Assembly: GCA_001938995.1 (NCBI GenBank) | Contig: MKZN01000005.1 | Coordinates: 62,001 to 126,000 of the forward strand | DNA from: Bacillus pumilus | Lineage (GTDB): Bacteria; Bacillota; Bacilli; Bacillales; Bacillaceae | Length of the DNA: 64,000 bases | Reading direction: 5' to 3' | Shown: positions 31,332 to 38,716 of the stretch, in pieces | Layout of the letters: every line of letters starts with the position of its first letter | How positions within the stretch are numbered: position 1 is the first letter of the stretch | Notes under the pieces: model-generated | Told to the model about the DNA's origin: nothing | Seen by the model: only the letters and a program-made list of their open reading frames with translations | Database searches by the model: none | Program-made: the position numbers and the translations under genes

Positions 31332-32480
31332 ATGAAACCGAAAACGATGATGATTCACAGCGGAATAACAGGTGATGAAAAAACAGGTGCAGTGTCTGTT
31401 CCAATATATCAAGTGAGCACCTATCAGCAGCCGAAAGCTGGAGAGCATACAGGATATGAATATTCCAGAACGGCTAACCCAACGAGAACGGCTCTCGAAA
31501 CGGTGATTCGTGATCTTGAAGGAGGCGCAAGTGGCTACGCCTTTGGTTCAGGTATGGCTGCGATTACAGCTGTGATGATGTTATTTAACAGTGGTGATCA
31601 TATTGTGATGACAGACGACGTATATGGCGGGACCTATAGGGTCATCACCAAGGTGCTAAATCGCATCGGAATCAATGCCACATTTGTTGATACAAGTGAT
31701 CCAGAAGCGGTGAAAAAAGCCATTTTACCTGAGACAAAAGCTGTCTACATTGAGACACCGACTAACCCATTATTAAAAATGACAGATTTGAAAGCCGTTG
31801 GTCGCATCACAAAAGAAGCCAACATTCTGATGATAGTCGATAATACATTCTTGACGCCTTACTTCCAGAAGCCGATTGAGCATGGTGCCGATATTGTCTT
31901 GCACAGTGCTACAAAATATTTAGGGGGTCACAGTGATGTTGTCGGCGGACTTGTGGTGACAGCAACGGAAGCGCTTGGTGAAGAACTTCATTTTGTTCAA
32001 AACTCTACAGGGGGTATTTTAGGACCGCAGGATTCTTGGCTTCTCATGAGAGGGATGAAAACGCTTGGACTCAGAATGGAAGCACATCATCAAAATGCCC
32101 AGAAAATCGCTGAGTTTCTCAAACAACATCCAGCAATCACACGCGTCTTTTATCCAGGCTTAAGTTCTCATCCAGGGCACGAATTGGCAAAAACACAAGC
32201 AACTGGCTTTGGTGGAATGATCTCTTTTGATATCGGAAAAGAAGAGAACGTAGATACGTTTTTAAGCCAACTCAACCTATTTACAATTGCCGAAAGCCTA
32301 GGAGCGGTGGAAAGCTTAATTTCCGTCCCAGCACGAATGACCCATGCATCGATTCCAAAAGATCGACGAGAAGCGCTAGGCATTACAGATGGTTTGATTC
32401 GTATTTCTGTCGGAATTGAAGATATTGATGATTTATTACATGACATAAAACAAGGCCTAGATGCTCTAACGAATGGATAG
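31332..32480 (+). CDS. mccB: Cystathionine gamma-lyase / homocysteine gamma-lyase MccB
   Basis: 382-residue Cys/Met-metabolism PLP enzyme (YrhB). The PLP lysine is in LHSATKYLGGHSDV, and the substrate region is ESLISVPARMTHASIP. It cleaves cystathionine to cysteine, completing the reverse transsulfuration route. GGGAGG is 9 bases before the ATG at 31332; an ATG at 31326 overlaps the mccA stop (ATGA) and cannot be excluded. Confidence 0.94.
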   Translation: MKPKTMMIHSGITGDEKTGAVSVPIYQVSTYQQPKAGEHTGYEYSRTANPTRTALETVIRDLEGGASGYAFGSGMAAITAVMMLFNSGDHIVMTDDVYGGTYRVITKVLNRIGINATFVDTSDPEAVKKAILPETKAVYIETPTNPLLKMTDLKAVGRITKEANILMIVDNTFLTPYFQKPIEHGADIVLHSATKYLGGHSDVVGGLVVTATEALGEELHFVQNSTGGILGPQDSWLLMRGMKTLGLRMEAHHQNAQKIAEFLKQHPAITRVFYPGLSSHPGHELAKTQATGFGGMISFDIGKEENVDTFLSQLNLFTIAESLGAVESLISVPARMTHASIPKDRREALGITDGLIRISVGIEDIDDLLHDIKQGLDALTNG

Positions 32481-32552
32481 ATTTACATGCCCCTCCTATT
32501 CTCTCACTATGTTAAGCTATGAATAGACATTGAATTCGGGAAGGTGAAACAA

Positions 32553-32783
32553 GTGGAGAAAAAGTGGAGTGGTTTAGTGACAGATTACAAGCAATACGCT
32601 TTTATTTTGCTTGCTGTCAGCACCTTTTTATATATCGGTACAATCTTACCTAATCAGCACGTGGAAACATTTCAAAAAATGCTCATAATGGGGGCTGAGT
32701 GCGTATTCTTACTCGCTGCCTTTGTTTGTGTAAAACGGGCATTATTTTATCAGAAGAAACTGAAAGAGCTAAATAAAGATTGA
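32553..32783 (+). CDS. yrhC: Small membrane protein YrhC
   Basis: 76 residues with two predicted membrane helices (about 15-35 and 46-66) and a basic end (KKLKELNKD). It matches YrhC, the last gene of the B. subtilis yrrT operon; the function is unknown. The start is GTG 32553 with GGGAAGGTG upstream. A strong terminator follows. Confidence 0.8.
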   Translation: MEKKWSGLVTDYKQYAFILLAVSTFLYIGTILPNQHVETFQKMLIMGAECVFLLAAFVCVKRALFYQKKLKELNKD

Positions 32784-32785
32784 AT

Positions 32786-32819
32786 AAAAAAGTCTTCTCA
32801 TTGATGAGGAGACTTTTTT
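32786..32819 (+). terminator. Terminator of the yrrT operon
   Basis: AAAAAGTCTTCTCA / TGAGGAGACTTTTTT with a 4-base loop and T6. Confidence 0.88.
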
Positions 32820-32893
32820 GATTTCAATTGAACAAGTGAGGCTGTATCATTTTGGTCAAAAACACAAAAAACACCTAAATGTCTAAAAACAGG

Positions 32894-32922
32894 TTTACAA
32901 AATGGTGCTTGCTGGATATACT
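32894..32922 (+). promoter_or_regulatory. Sigma-A promoter of the small-gene cluster
   Basis: TTTACA (32894-32899), exactly 17 bases, TATACT (32917-32922). It is the only good promoter before the run of tiny genes at 32.96-33.44 kb. Confidence 0.7.
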
Positions 32923-32959
32923 TACAAAGTAATGAAAAACGTAAAGGAGGCTGAACAAT

Positions 32960-33073
32960 ATGTTATACGTATCTACATGTAATCCATTCAAACAATTTCA
33001 TCATGTCATCAGCCTGTGGAAGAGCTCGTGTCCTTCCTTTACCTATTACGGTGCACGCTTCACAACTACTTAA
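32960..33073 (+). CDS. Small ORF of 37 residues, unrecognised
   Basis: AAAGGAGG followed 7 bases later by ATG gives MLYVSTCNPFKQFHHVISLW and on to a threonine-rich end, stop at 33073. The binding site and promoter are strong, so it is probably translated. The composition (two Cys, many aromatics) gives no family. Between it and yrzI lie three hairpins: AAAGAC / GTCTTT (33112-33126), GCCCGCAG / CTGCGGGC (33144-33178) and TTCGC / GCGAA (33182-33196). It could be a peptide in its own right or a leader peptide for the genes that follow. Confidence 0.5.
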   Translation: MLYVSTCNPFKQFHHVISLWKSSCPSFTYYGARFTTT

Positions 33074-33216
33074 GTCAATGAGGATTGAACGCATCATCCA
33101 TTGCAGGTTGAAAGACACTGTCTTTTGATCTGCATTTTTGTGTGCCCGCAGGCCAACTGATATAGAAGATCTGCGGGCTATTTCGCGTTTTGCGAACTGA
33201 AGGGAGGTGAGCGTAA

Positions 33217-33351
33217 ATGACAATCCATTTATTTTTTATTACATTGACGATCCAGCGTAAATTCAAAGATTTGGATACAGTTCTTTATGAACAAGAGGTC
33301 GAAACTTTTTATGAAGAAATGAAACAAAAACAACTAAAGTACATGATCTAA
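33217..33351 (+). CDS. yrzI: YrzI-family small protein
   Basis: 44 residues with a hydrophobic start MTIHLFFITLTIQRKF and a charged helical end (LYEQEVETFYEEMKQKQLKYM). This fits the Bacillus tandem small protein family YrzI (hydrophobic half, then EQEVE...YEEMK). GGGAGGTG is at 33202-33209. In B. subtilis the yrzI transcript lies in the same place after yrhC and carries other short ORFs, one of which I recall as a target of the ribosome-dependent nuclease Rae1; the exact correspondence is not certain here. Confidence 0.75.
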   Translation: MTIHLFFITLTIQRKFKDLDTVLYEQEVETFYEEMKQKQLKYMI

Positions 33352-33387
33352 AGGTGAGAAAAACAAGATGTAAAGGAGGAGATGAAC

Positions 33388-33444
33388 ATGTTTATGATGC
33401 TTGCAATGCTTGATTGTTATACTAGGGAGAAGGACCAAGTTTAG
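33388..33444 (+). CDS. Tiny ORF of 18 residues after yrzI
   Basis: AAAGGAGGAG then ATG at 33388 encodes MFMMLAMLDCYTREKDQV. The near-perfect binding site is out of proportion to so short a reading frame, which is typical of regulated or toxic micropeptides. It is 36 bases after yrzI and probably on the same transcript. Confidence 0.45.
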   Translation: MFMMLAMLDCYTREKDQV

Positions 33445-33469
33445 ACACGCTCCACATGGATCACACACA

Positions 33470-33478
33470 CATATGATA
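33470..33478 (+). promoter_or_regulatory. Sporulation-type -10 (sigma-E/K-like) before the Tyr-rich gene
   Basis: CATATGATA fits CATAnnnTA, the -10 of sigma-K and close to sigma-E. No convincing -35 is at the right distance, so this is a -10-only call. Confidence 0.35.
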
Positions 33479-33510
33479 ACCGTATAAGGAGATTGTGAGG
33501 TGATCTTAGA

Positions 33511-33672
33511 ATGTCGATGTCACCATATATGAGATTCCCGTCGGTTGGACACGGATATACGTCTATTCCTCATTCCTTAAAGCACGGCTACGGCAATCCA
33601 TACCGGTTGCAAAGAGAGCAGCAGGAAATGCTCAGACGCTATATGTACAATTATCCAACCTATTGGTATTAA
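33511..33672 (+). CDS. Tyr/His/Pro-rich peptide of 53 residues, possible spore protein
   Basis: The 53 residues contain nine tyrosines with repeated HGY and NPY/NYP turns (SVGHGYTSIPHSLKHGYGNP) and end in PTYWY. Tyrosine-rich small proteins of this look are common in spore coats, where they are crosslinked. GTGAGGTG precedes the ATG; a sporulation-type -10 and the neighbouring YjcZ-like gene agree with that idea. I know no named homologue. Confidence 0.6.
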   Translation: MSMSPYMRFPSVGHGYTSIPHSLKHGYGNPYRLQREQQEMLRRYMYNYPTYWY

Positions 33673-33678
33673 AGAAAA

Positions 33679-33708
33679 GGAGCAGAAAACGGCGACGTTT
33701 TCTGCTCC
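33679..33708. terminator. Terminator after the Tyr-rich gene
   Basis: GGAGCAGAAAACG / CGTTTTCTGCTCC with a 4-base loop, followed by CTTTACATT. It stands between convergent genes; the T-tail is weak. Confidence 0.7.
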
Positions 33709-33715
33709 CTTTACA

Positions 33716-33844
33716 TTAATAAACCCAGCTTGCACCAATGATGATCAATAAAATGAACAGTACAACAAGCAACGCAAATCCGCCTGCAAAACCGCCACCA
33801 TATCCACCACAATTACCTCCAGCATAACCGCCATAGCCCATCAT
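33716..33844 (-). CDS. YjcZ-family sporulation peptide
   Basis: 42 residues: a Gly/Tyr-rich start (MMGYGGYAGGNCGGYGGG) followed by one hydrophobic helix (FALLVVLFILLIIIGASWVY). This is the exact pattern of YjcZ/SscA-like spore peptides in Bacillus. AAAGGTGG stands 6 bases before the ATG at 33844. A CATAnnnTA -10 (CATATTTTA) lies upstream on the minus strand at 33887-33879. It is too short for most gene finders. Confidence 0.85.
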   Translation of the reverse strand: MMGYGGYAGGNCGGYGGGFAGGFALLVVLFILLIIIGASWVY

Positions 33845-33965
33845 CTAGCACCACCTTTGTCTAATCAAGATACATTCATAAAATATGCAGCTGATACCAA
33901 AAAGGAAAGCAATCTAGACAGAATTAATGAAAATGCCTACTCAATAAAATATTTTTCATGTCATG

Positions 33966-33992
33966 TGAAACATTTCTTCTTAAGGTGCCGTC
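33966..33992 (+). promoter_or_regulatory. ECF-sigma promoter (SigM/SigX type) before the methyltransferase gene
   Basis: TGAAAC (33966-33971), 17 bases, CGTC (33989-33992), perfect to the SigM-type consensus. It lies about 115 bases before the gene, and no other promoter of quality is between. Confidence 0.75.
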
Positions 33993-34108
33993 TAATGAAG
34001 GAGAAATAAATTAGGACTAGGTCTTAACTTTTGTTTCTGAGTGCCGATATGAATAGTAAGAAAATTCGTAAATAGTATATATTTACTGGTGTAAAGCAGG
34101 TGTTAACT

Positions 34109-34711
34109 TTGATTCAAAGCTGGATTGGAAAACAAATGAGGGAACCAAAAGGCTTGCTCTCAAAATGGGTTGCCCGCTATATGGAAAAAAACCATCATAA
34201 TATCAATCAATGGACGATTCAACTCTTAAATATACAAGAAAATGACCGAATTTTAGAAATCGGAACAGGAAGAGGAATGACGTTATCAAAAGTGGCAGAA
34301 CATCTCGACCGAGGAAAAGTGTATGGTGTTGATGCCTCCCATCATATGATCAAATACGCAAAAAGAAAAAACAAGAAGTTTGTGGAGCAAAATAAAGCTG
34401 TGATCACGCTTGGAAAGGCAGAAAAATTACCTTTTGAAGACAGATCGTTTAATAAATTATTTACGGTACAAACCATTTATTATTTGCCGGATATGGAGCA
34501 AGTGATGAAAGAAGTATACCGTGTTCTTCAAGTGGATGGAGAAGTATTCTTATCATTTCAAAAGCAGGAATTACAAAAGGAACAAAAACGATTACACGCT
34601 TTCTCTATATACAGTGAGCAAGAGATTAGCCGAATGTTTTCCGAATATCATTTTAGAGACGTATCGGTTTATCACTACGATACATATGTCTGTATCAAAG
34701 CTTTAAAGTGA
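34109..34711 (+). CDS. yrhH: YrhH-like class I methyltransferase
   Basis: About 200 residues. It has a basic N-terminal region (KWVARYMEKNHHNINQW) and then the SAM fold: ILEIGTGRGMTLSKVAEHL, VYGVDASHHMI and KLFTVQTIYYLPDMEQVM. The substrate is unknown. B. subtilis yrhH, a methyltransferase gene near yrzI, is driven by extracytoplasmic-function sigma factors as I recall, and the perfect TGAAAC-N17-CGTC site here agrees. I place the start at TTG 34109, 6 bases after AGCAGGTG; the in-frame GTG at 34100 is part of that site. Confidence 0.78.
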   Translation: MIQSWIGKQMREPKGLLSKWVARYMEKNHHNINQWTIQLLNIQENDRILEIGTGRGMTLSKVAEHLDRGKVYGVDASHHMIKYAKRKNKKFVEQNKAVITLGKAEKLPFEDRSFNKLFTVQTIYYLPDMEQVMKEVYRVLQVDGEVFLSFQKQELQKEQKRLHAFSIYSEQEISRMFSEYHFRDVSVYHYDTYVCIKALK

Positions 34712-35145
34712 TGAGAGTATTTCCCAGGTAATGAACAAGCACTCAACAAAGAGGCTCTTCGTCAGAAGAGCTTCTTTGTTTGCAATTGAATTCACAGTAA
34801 TAGACTCAATAAAAAAAGACTCCTCGTGAGAAGAGCCTTCTGTATTCATTTCATATGTAGGCGCCAGCCAGGTGTGTAAGGAATGATAGTATATATAAGG
34901 AATTTGTTTGTCGATTAAGGATACCTGTCTGGCTTACTTCTTATATCGACACCCGTTTGTCAAAGTTTAGCTTTTTTTCAATTTTTTATTTTTTATTTTT
35001 TTGTTTCATTATAACAGACTGACCTTTTATTCAGTGACAGTTAGTCGTTTCTTGTACATCAATGTGCCGGTTGAAGAAGGGAAACGTCGAAAGATAGAGA
35101 AAAGTGTAGAGACTTCATTTTGAAATAAAAAGGGAGGAATGGAAC
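34712..35145. other. 434-base intergenic region with terminators and repeats
   Basis: No gene is visible. It starts with a terminator (34747-34780) and a second imperfect hairpin near 34815-34840. From 34865 to 34960 a segment holds three TAAGGA direct repeats (34877, 34896, 34916) about 20 bases apart, and arms GGTGT...ATATAAG / CTTATAT..ACACC that could form a branched structure. A T-rich tract follows (34972-35004). The fdhA promoter is not clear; TATAAC near 35010 is one candidate. Confidence 0.4.
34747..34780 (+). terminator. Terminator after the methyltransferase gene
   Basis: CAAAGAGGCTCTTC / GAAGAGCTTCTTTG with a 4-base loop. Confidence 0.75.
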
Positions 35146-36360
35146 ATGTCGGGAAACAAAGGTGTCGTTTATAAAGGGGCAGGGAATGTAGCAGTTGAGG
35201 ATATTGGATACCCTGATTTGGTATTAAAGGATGGTCCAGGTGTTCCAAAAGCCAACGTTGGTCGGAAATGTGAGCATGGCGTCATTTTAAAAGTCGTCAC
35301 AACCAATATTTGTGGGAGTGACCAACACATGGTCAGGGGGCGTACAACGGCACCCAAAGGACTTGTACTTGGTCATGAAATTACAGGTGAAGTCATCGAA
35401 GTTGGTCGAGACGTAGAGTTTATTCAAAAAGGTGACCTAGTGTCGGTTCCATTTAATATTGCGTGTGGACGCTGCGTCATGTGTAAGGAACAAAAAACCC
35501 ATGTTTGTCTAAATGTAAACCCTGATCGCCCTGGCTCTGCCTATGGATATGTGGATATGGGCGGATGGGTCGGTGGCCAGTCCGAGTATGTGATGGTCCC
35601 ATATGCTGATTTCCAGTTGCTCAAATTTCCAGACAAAGATCAGGCGATGGAAAAAATCCTGGATTTGACGATGCTTTCTGATATTTTCCCGACAGGTTTC
35701 CACGGTGCTTATACTGCCGGGGTTAAGACAGGTTCAACCGTGTATATTGCTGGTGCAGGGCCAGTAGGTCTTGCGGCAGCCCATTCCGCTCAGCTTCTTG
35801 GCGCTTCTGCTGTGATTGTAGGTGACCTCAATGAACAAAGGCTGGAGCAAGCCAGAAGCTTTGGATGCGAGACCATCAATTTACGAAAACATGACAGAAT
35901 TGGGGAACAGATCACCGAGCTTTTAGGAGAGCCAGAAGTCGACTGTGCGGTGGACTGTGTCGGCTTTGAGGCTTCAGGTCATGGAGATCAAGGAGAAGCG
36001 CCTGCAACTGTCTTAAATACGATCATGGACATTACAAAAGTTGGCGGGAAACTAGGCATTCCCGGACTTTACGTCACAGAAGATCCAGGTGCGATTGATG
36101 AGGAGGCAAAAGTCGGTTCTCTCAAAGTGCGAATCGGACTTGGCTGGGCAAAAGCCCATACATTTGTGACGGGCCAGACCCCTGTCATGCAATATCACCG
36201 CAGTCTGATGAAATCCATCTTAAGTGGAAGAGCTCAAATTGCCAAAGCCGTGAATGCAACTGTTATTGACCTTGGCCAAGCCCCTAAAGGATATAGTGAT
36301 TTTGATTCGGGTGTTGCTAAAAAATTTGTGATAGACCCTCATGGCATGGTTTCTCGATAA
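35146..36360 (+). CDS. fdhA: Glutathione-independent formaldehyde dehydrogenase
   Basis: 404-residue zinc alcohol dehydrogenase-family protein that oxidises or dismutates formaldehyde with tightly bound NAD. It opens SGNKGVVYKGAGNVAVEDI and has the catalytic-zinc segment TTNICGSDQHMVRGRTTAP and GHEITGEV. The structural-zinc cysteines are in CGRCVMCKEQKTHVC, followed by the Rossmann loop AGAGPVGLAAA and PGLYVTEDPGAIDEEAK. These phrases match Pseudomonas putida FdhA closely. AGGGAGG is before the ATG. It stands alone with a strong terminator, suggesting aldehyde detoxification. Confidence 0.9.
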   Translation: MSGNKGVVYKGAGNVAVEDIGYPDLVLKDGPGVPKANVGRKCEHGVILKVVTTNICGSDQHMVRGRTTAPKGLVLGHEITGEVIEVGRDVEFIQKGDLVSVPFNIACGRCVMCKEQKTHVCLNVNPDRPGSAYGYVDMGGWVGGQSEYVMVPYADFQLLKFPDKDQAMEKILDLTMLSDIFPTGFHGAYTAGVKTGSTVYIAGAGPVGLAAAHSAQLLGASAVIVGDLNEQRLEQARSFGCETINLRKHDRIGEQITELLGEPEVDCAVDCVGFEASGHGDQGEAPATVLNTIMDITKVGGKLGIPGLYVTEDPGAIDEEAKVGSLKVRIGLGWAKAHTFVTGQTPVMQYHRSLMKSILSGRAQIAKAVNATVIDLGQAPKGYSDFDSGVAKKFVIDPHGMVSR

Positions 36361-36383
36361 TGGTATATGAAAGTTGTGTTGAT

Positions 36384-36417
36384 AAAACTTACAGGAAGAT
36401 ATCCTGTAAGTTTTTTG
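36384..36417 (+). terminator. Terminator after fdhA
   Basis: AAAACTTACAGGA / TCCTGTAAGTTTT with a 5-base loop and T6. Confidence 0.88.
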
Positions 36418-36597
36418 TCTTTTCATATGTTCTATTCTTCTGCATGGAGTAACATGTTAAAATGAATTGGAAATATTACTCTTTAGTTAAAGATCACACC
36501 CTATTTGTTAGTGAAATATGGTATTGATGTAATGTAAAAATAACTTAGAGAACGAAATGAAATAGTTGAGATATGCAACATAGAGGAGAGAGATAGT

Positions 36598-37551
36598 TTG
36601 TTAAAAGTACAAGAAATTAAAAAGAATTATGGCAACAAACATGTATTGAAAGGGGTTCACTTTCACATAAAAGAAGGGGAGTCATTTGGTTTATTAGGGC
36701 CTAATGGTGCAGGTAAATCAACATTGATTGGTATTATGACAGGGCTTCTCCCCGCAACGAGTGGAACAGTTACGATTGGGGATATGGATATAAGCAAAAA
36801 AAGAAAACAAGCACAGCAACTACTTGGTATCGTACCACAAGAGATCGCATTATATTTAAATTTGACCGCAAAAGAAAACCTATACTTTTGGGGGAAAATG
36901 TATGGGCTTAAAGGAAAGGAATTAAAAAGAAGAGTACAAGAAACGCTTGAATTAATTGGTCTAGCAGATCGAGCGAGAGATCAAGTAAAGGTATTTTCTG
37001 GAGGGATGAAAAGAAGGGTGAATATTGGTTGTGCGCTTTTACATAGACCAAAAATATTGATGATGGATGAGCCCACTGTTGGGATAGACCCTCAATCAAG
37101 ACATCATATTTTAGAGACAGTCAAAAAGTTAAACAGTGAAGGTATGACCATTATTTATACGAGTCATTATATGGAGGAAGTCGAATATTTATGTGAAACA
37201 ATTGCCATTATGGACCAAGGGTCACTTCTGGCTATAGGGAATCAACATGAATTAAGGGAGCTTGTTGGACAAGAGACAGAAGTGATTCTGACGATCAAAT
37301 CGGAAAATGGTCAAAATGAAATAAATAAAGTATGTGGGTACATACATGAACTTCACCCCACAAAGGAATTAGTTGTAAAAGGAAATAAAATCAAATTATT
37401 TGATCCAAATCCTCAGGAGTTATTAAGTCGTCTTATTCGAGAGGTCACTGCATTGAATGTTCAAATGGTTTCAGCAGAAATCGTAGAACCCAACTTAGAA
37501 AATGTCTTCTTATATTTAACAGGGAAACAGTTACGAGACGAAACTGTATAG
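36598..37551 (+). CDS. ABC-2-type exporter ATPase (LnrL/YfiL-like)
   Basis: 317-residue ATPase of the drug/lantibiotic exporter class: Walker A GPNGAGKST, signature FSGGMKRRV, Walker B ILMMDEPTVG, switch histidine YTSHYMEE. The C-terminal extension of about 90 residues is typical of DrrA/LnrL proteins. It heads a three-gene set with two ABC-2 permeases, the layout of B. subtilis lnrLMN (linearmycin resistance), although the sensor kinase pair lnrJK is absent. The start is TTG 36598 with GAGGAGAGAG upstream. The substrate cannot be told from sequence. Confidence 0.85.
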   Translation: MLKVQEIKKNYGNKHVLKGVHFHIKEGESFGLLGPNGAGKSTLIGIMTGLLPATSGTVTIGDMDISKKRKQAQQLLGIVPQEIALYLNLTAKENLYFWGKMYGLKGKELKRRVQETLELIGLADRARDQVKVFSGGMKRRVNIGCALLHRPKILMMDEPTVGIDPQSRHHILETVKKLNSEGMTIIYTSHYMEEVEYLCETIAIMDQGSLLAIGNQHELRELVGQETEVILTIKSENGQNEINKVCGYIHELHPTKELVVKGNKIKLFDPNPQELLSRLIREVTALNVQMVSAEIVEPNLENVFLYLTGKQLRDETV

Positions 37552-37561
37552 AGGTGATCAG

Positions 37562-38716
37562 ATGAGCATTTGGATTGTGATGAAAGATTTATTATTGTTT
37601 TTTAGAGATAAAAAAAGCTTTTTTACATTATTTCTTATGCCGGTTATTTTGATCGCCATTTTGGGTGCAGCATTTGGAGATCAAATGAAACATGATGATG
37701 AGGTCATCAACTTATTTCGAGTCGGGATAACTGATCATGATATGTCTGATACAAGCCGATTGTTTCTATCGACATTAACTCATGGTGAGCGAAGTGAGTT
37801 GATGGATGTCACCATACTCTCAAAGGAACAACTAGAGAAGGGTTTGAATAGTAGAGACATCAAAGTCGGTTTGATCATTCAGCCGAACTTTGAAAAAGAA
37901 TTGTTGAACAATGACCATGTGCAAATTGATCTATTGAAAGGTCCGAATTCCGATTTGCAGGAAATGGTATTAGAAAACGCCATTTTAAAGTTTTCACAAA
38001 ACTATCGTACTTTCATGTTAATGAATCAAGGTCAAGACAATCAGCCTATCTCTGATGAACTAAAACAAGAACTAGTACATGAGAAAACGATCAATGTAGA
38101 TAGTCAGCCAATCACCTCTTTCCAATACTATGCATGTGGTATGGGTGTCCTCTTTTTATTGATGACCGTCGTTTTCTTAGTTGGTCGTATGATAGAAGAA
38201 AAAGAAGAAGACGTGTATAAAAGATTACTCGTATCAAAATTAAGTCATACGAGTTATATATACGGTAAATTACTAGGGATTCTATTGCTGAGTATCATAC
38301 AGTTTGCAATCATCATTTTATTTACGCATTTTGTCTATCAGGTAAACTGGGGCGATCCATTTACCGTTGCGATGATTGGATGTAGTTTTATTTTAAATGC
38401 GGCAGGTATTGGCGTATTAATCGGTACTTTCATGAAAAAAGAAAAAACGTTTAGTAGTGTTGGTATATTAGGAACGCAGGTTTTAGCCGCTTTAGGTGGA
38501 AGTATGGTGCCCTTATACTTGTTTCCTCAATGGTTGATGAGCATCAGCAGTTTTTTACCAAATTCTCTCGCTCTTCAAATGTTTTTAAAAAGTATGACTG
38601 GTGCGGAATTTAGTGAAATTCAAGGCGAATTCTTGATGAGTTGTGGAATAGGAATGGCTTTCTTGGTCATTGCTGTATTAAGAATGTCTTTAGAAAGGAA
38701 ACGTCATGATGCATAA
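37562..38716 (+). CDS. ABC-2-type permease 1 (LnrM-like)
   Basis: 384 residues. One N-terminal membrane helix (FFTLFLMPVILIAILGAAFG) is followed by an extracytoplasmic domain of about 150 residues and then five helices, the ABC2_membrane_3 topology. The conserved phrase FLVGRMIEEKEEDVYKRLLVS precedes the second helix. It should form the channel with the next permease. GAGGTGATCAG is before the ATG, 10 bases after the ATPase gene. Confidence 0.85.
   Translation: MSIWIVMKDLLLFFRDKKSFFTLFLMPVILIAILGAAFGDQMKHDDEVINLFRVGITDHDMSDTSRLFLSTLTHGERSELMDVTILSKEQLEKGLNSRDIKVGLIIQPNFEKELLNNDHVQIDLLKGPNSDLQEMVLENAILKFSQNYRTFMLMNQGQDNQPISDELKQELVHEKTINVDSQPITSFQYYACGMGVLFLLMTVVFLVGRMIEEKEEDVYKRLLVSKLSHTSYIYGKLLGILLLSIIQFAIIILFTHFVYQVNWGDPFTVAMIGCSFILNAAGIGVLIGTFMKKEKTFSSVGILGTQVLAALGGSMVPLYLFPQWLMSISSFLPNSLALQMFLKSMTGAEFSEIQGEFLMSCGIGMAFLVIAVLRMSLERKRHDA

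Noticed and set aside
32963..33223. Minus-strand frame of 86 codons across the small-gene cluster
   Set aside because: It has no ribosome binding site, and the opposite strand has three good sites, a promoter and a YrzI-family frame.
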